A DNA stretch of 7,823 bases, taken from an uncultured Sutterella sp. Lineage in GTDB: Bacteria > Pseudomonadota > Gammaproteobacteria > Burkholderiales > Burkholderiaceae_F. Where the stretch lies: the NCBI GenBank assembly GCA_900552915.1, contig USBS01000084.1, positions 1-7,823 on the forward strand, in the 5' to 3' direction. Below the pieces are notes generated by a model. It saw only the letters and a list, made by a program, of their open reading frames with translations, was not told the origin of the DNA and made no database searches. Below, in pieces: positions 6,247 to 7,823 of the stretch; position 1 is the stretch's first letter, and the number at the start of each line of letters is the position of its first letter. Made by a program: the position numbers and the translations under genes.

Positions 6247-6861
6247 TCACCGCGTGAGCTGCGTGGTGAAGACCTCCCGCACGGAACCTTCGATTTCATG
6301 CGCGCCGACCCACACGTATTCCGTGTAGTTTTTGTCGTCGTAGCTATAGCGACGGTGTGCCACCCAGAAGTACCACCCTTCGTCGTCGTGGAAGCTCGCG
6401 GGACCGATGTCGGAGACGATCTCGCGTACGCTCATGCCGCTTTGAATGCGGGACAAGAAGACGGGTTCGAAATGCGCCTTAAGTTTGCCGCATTTGCTCG
6501 GGGTTTCGAAAACCCCCGGAGACATCTGCACTTCGGTTACGGTTTCCTGACCGGTGGCGATGAACCACAGCCGCAGAGGATTGTCTTCGCTTTCGGTTTG
6601 GGCGCAGACCCAGCGGCGACCGTCCTCGTCGGTGCGAACAGCCGACTGGACGATGGCGGCAACGTCCGTTAAGCGAGACTGCTCAAGCACCACTTCGGTG
6701 TTGCCGAGCAGGACGGGCGTTGCGGGGGAAACCGTATAGGTGCTGCGGGCGCGCAGAAGCGTACTCGGATAGCCGAAGGGCTCATCCGAGGCAATGGCCG
6801 GAGCCGACGCTAGCGCGAACAGCACAGCCGAAAGGGCGATTGTTGCGGTGGTGCGCTTCAA
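6247..6861 (-). CDS. Exported protein of unknown function (204 aa, signal peptide, two cysteines)
   Basis: I do not recognise this family. The N terminus, MKRTTATIALSAVLFALASA, then PAIAS, is a classical Sec signal peptide with likely cleavage near residue 24-25; there is no lipobox cysteine, so a soluble periplasmic or secreted protein is expected. The mature part has only two cysteines, Cys86 (in RRWVCAQ) and Cys124 (in PSKCGK), which could form a disulfide. Residues 136-155 (LSRIQSGMSVREIVSDIGPA) resemble the helix-turn pattern of BamE/SmpA-like folds (xGMSxxEVxxxxGxP), followed by Trp/Tyr-rich strands such as GWYFWVAHRRYSY; this likeness is weak. The start is TTG at 6861 with no clear Shine-Dalgarno, supported because it places MKR at the head of the signal peptide. 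It lies between purD and nadD, where hemF sits in some relatives. Confidence 0.82.
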   Translation of the reverse strand: MKRTTATIALSAVLFALASAPAIASDEPFGYPSTLLRARSTYTVSPATPVLLGNTEVVLEQSRLTDVAAIVQSAVRTDEDGRRWVCAQTESEDNPLRLWFIATGQETVTEVQMSPGVFETPSKCGKLKAHFEPVFLSRIQSGMSVREIVSDIGPASFHDDEGWYFWVAHRRYSYDDKNYTEYVWVGAHEIEGSVREVFTTQLTR

Positions 6862-6936
6862 TTCAAAAGGCCCGTTTCGAGGAGACTAAGCGGGAATCGA
6901 ACCTGCGGGAGAGCCCGCAGGCTCGAAGATCATTCG
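6862..6936 (-). other. purD-downstream spacer with a perfect GC-rich hairpin
   Basis: CCTGCGGG (6902-6909), loop AGAG and CCCGCAGG (6914-6921) form a perfect 8-bp stem, extended by CGA/TCG (6898-6900, 6923-6925) past one mismatch. It begins 11 bases after the purD stop. On the minus strand the hairpin is followed by ATTCCCGCTTAG, not a proper T tract, so it may be an attenuator, an mRNA-stabilising 3' structure or a leaky terminator rather than a full stop. No separate promoter for the downstream exported-protein gene could be made out. Confidence 0.6.
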
Positions 6937-7823
6937 TCAGAGCGCGCGATAACCGATGTCGCTGCGCTTCTGTACGCCGTCAAAGTGTACCTGATCGGCT
7001 GTGCGGTACGCGGCATCGTGCGCCTTTTTGAGCGTTTCGCCGAGGCCGACCACGCACAGGACGCGGCCGCCGGAAACGACGATGTTGCCTTCGGCGTCGT
7101 TGGCGGTACCGGCATGGAAGATCACCGAATCATCGGTTTCTTGAGACAAACCCGTGATCACGGCGCCCTTTTCGGGATGTTCGGGATAGCCGCGCGCGGC
7201 AAGCACCACGCCCAAAGCGGAGCGCTCGTCGTATTCGATGCCGCCCTTGGTGATGTCGCCGGCAGCAGCCGCAGCCAAGGTCTTGGCAAAGCCGGACTTG
7301 ATGCGGCTCATGATGGGCTGCGTTTCCGGGTCGCCCATGCGGCAGTTGAATTCAAGAGTCTTGACCGTGGTCTTGCCTTCTTTATCCTTGCCGATCATGA
7401 GGCCGGCGTAAAGAAAGCCCGTGTAAACGATGCCGTCTTCGGCCATGCCGCGTACGGTGGGCTCGATGATTTCGCGCATCGTCTTTTCATAAACTTCATC
7501 GGTCACGCACGGAGCAGGAGAGTAGGCACCCATGCCGCCCGTATTCGGGCCCTTATCGCCGTCGAGCAGACGTTTGTGGTCCTGGCTCGTGGCAAGCGGC
7601 AGCACGTTTTTGCCGTCGACCATGACGATGAAGCTCGCTTCTTCGCCTTCAAGGAATTCTTCAATCACGACGCGAGCGCCGGCTGAACCGAATTTGTGTC
7701 CCGAGAGCATGTCGTCGATGGCGTGATGAGCTTCTTCTTCGGTCATGGCCACCACTACGCCCTTGCCTGCTGCAAGACCGTCGGCCTTGATGACGATGGG
7801 GGCCCCCTTGGAGCGCACGTAGG
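6937..7823 (-). CDS. purD: Phosphoribosylamine-glycine ligase PurD, C-terminal part (start off window)
   Basis: PurD (GAR synthetase) joins phosphoribosylamine and glycine with ATP in the second step of de novo purine synthesis. The frame is open to the right edge and gives 294 residues; PurD is usually about 425, so roughly 130 N-terminal residues are missing. A GTG at 7818 is an internal valine codon, not the start, since the upstream codon (Tyr) continues the homology. ATP-grasp features are VRSKGAPIVIKADGLAAGKG at the beginning, VVIEEFLEGEEASF, GPNTGGMGAYSPAP and the metal-binding EFNCRMGDPETQP; the end has GVVLAARGYPE in the C-terminal domain. EFNCRMGDPETQ is slightly unusual where EFNxRFGDPETQ is common, but metal-ligand positions are kept. 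The gene heads the visible part of the minus-strand operon; its promoter lies outside the window. Confidence 0.97.
   Translation of the reverse strand, partial: YVRSKGAPIVIKADGLAAGKGVVVAMTEEEAHHAIDDMLSGHKFGSAGARVVIEEFLEGEEASFIVMVDGKNVLPLATSQDHKRLLDGDKGPNTGGMGAYSPAPCVTDEVYEKTMREIIEPTVRGMAEDGIVYTGFLYAGLMIGKDKEGKTTVKTLEFNCRMGDPETQPIMSRIKSGFAKTLAAAAAGDITKGGIEYDERSALGVVLAARGYPEHPEKGAVITGLSQETDDSVIFHAGTANDAEGNIVVSGGRVLCVVGLGETLKKAHDAAYRTADQVHFDGVQKRSDIGYRAL

Noticed and set aside
6884..6915. On the minus strand, GCAGGTTCGATTCCCGC followed by TTAGTCTCC resembles a tRNA T-arm and 3' acceptor, raising the idea of a tRNA fragment or integration site.
   Set aside because: The T-stem has an A-C mismatch, no matching 5' acceptor, D-arm or anticodon arm can be found upstream (that is the purD coding end), there is no CCA, and no integrase or direct repeat is nearby.

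Overview
The window looks like ordinary chromosomal DNA of a betaproteobacterium, moderately GC-rich by eye. Two things point that way. The minus-strand run purD – (unknown secreted protein) – nadD – rsfS – rlmH – maf is a gene order I associate with Burkholderiales, and the endonuclease-type MutL followed directly by miaA also fits. A gut Sutterellaceae-like lineage (Sutterella/Parasutterella) is my best guess, but this is inference from gene order and protein style, not a database match.

Layout. The left arm is on the plus strand: the C-terminal five-sixths of mutL (its start is off the window), miaA overlapping it by the ATGA stop/start, and after about 130 bp a stand-alone larE-type sulfur transferase. 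The right arm is on the minus strand, read from the right edge inward: the C-terminal two-thirds of purD, a small exported protein of unknown function with a TTG start, nadD, rsfS, rlmH and maf. The two arms converge on a 470-bp non-coding stretch (3505-3974). It holds a likely terminator for the minus-strand operon and a 139-bp element bounded by a perfect 25-bp inverted repeat.

Functions. mutL and miaA serve mismatch repair and tRNA A37 prenylation. The minus-strand operon combines purine synthesis (purD), NAD synthesis (nadD), ribosome silencing (rsfS), 23S rRNA pseudouridine methylation (rlmH) and nucleotide-pool cleaning (maf). larE would supply sulfur for the nickel-pincer cofactor, but no larB, larC or larA is visible.

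The points most worth a second look are the inverted-repeat element between the convergent operons, a one-base frameshift late in maf that breaks an otherwise well-preserved gene, the lone larE with three candidate cluster cysteines, and the unrecognised secreted protein between purD and nadD. I found no CRISPR array, complete tRNA or rRNA gene, complete insertion sequence, or evident new multi-gene system.
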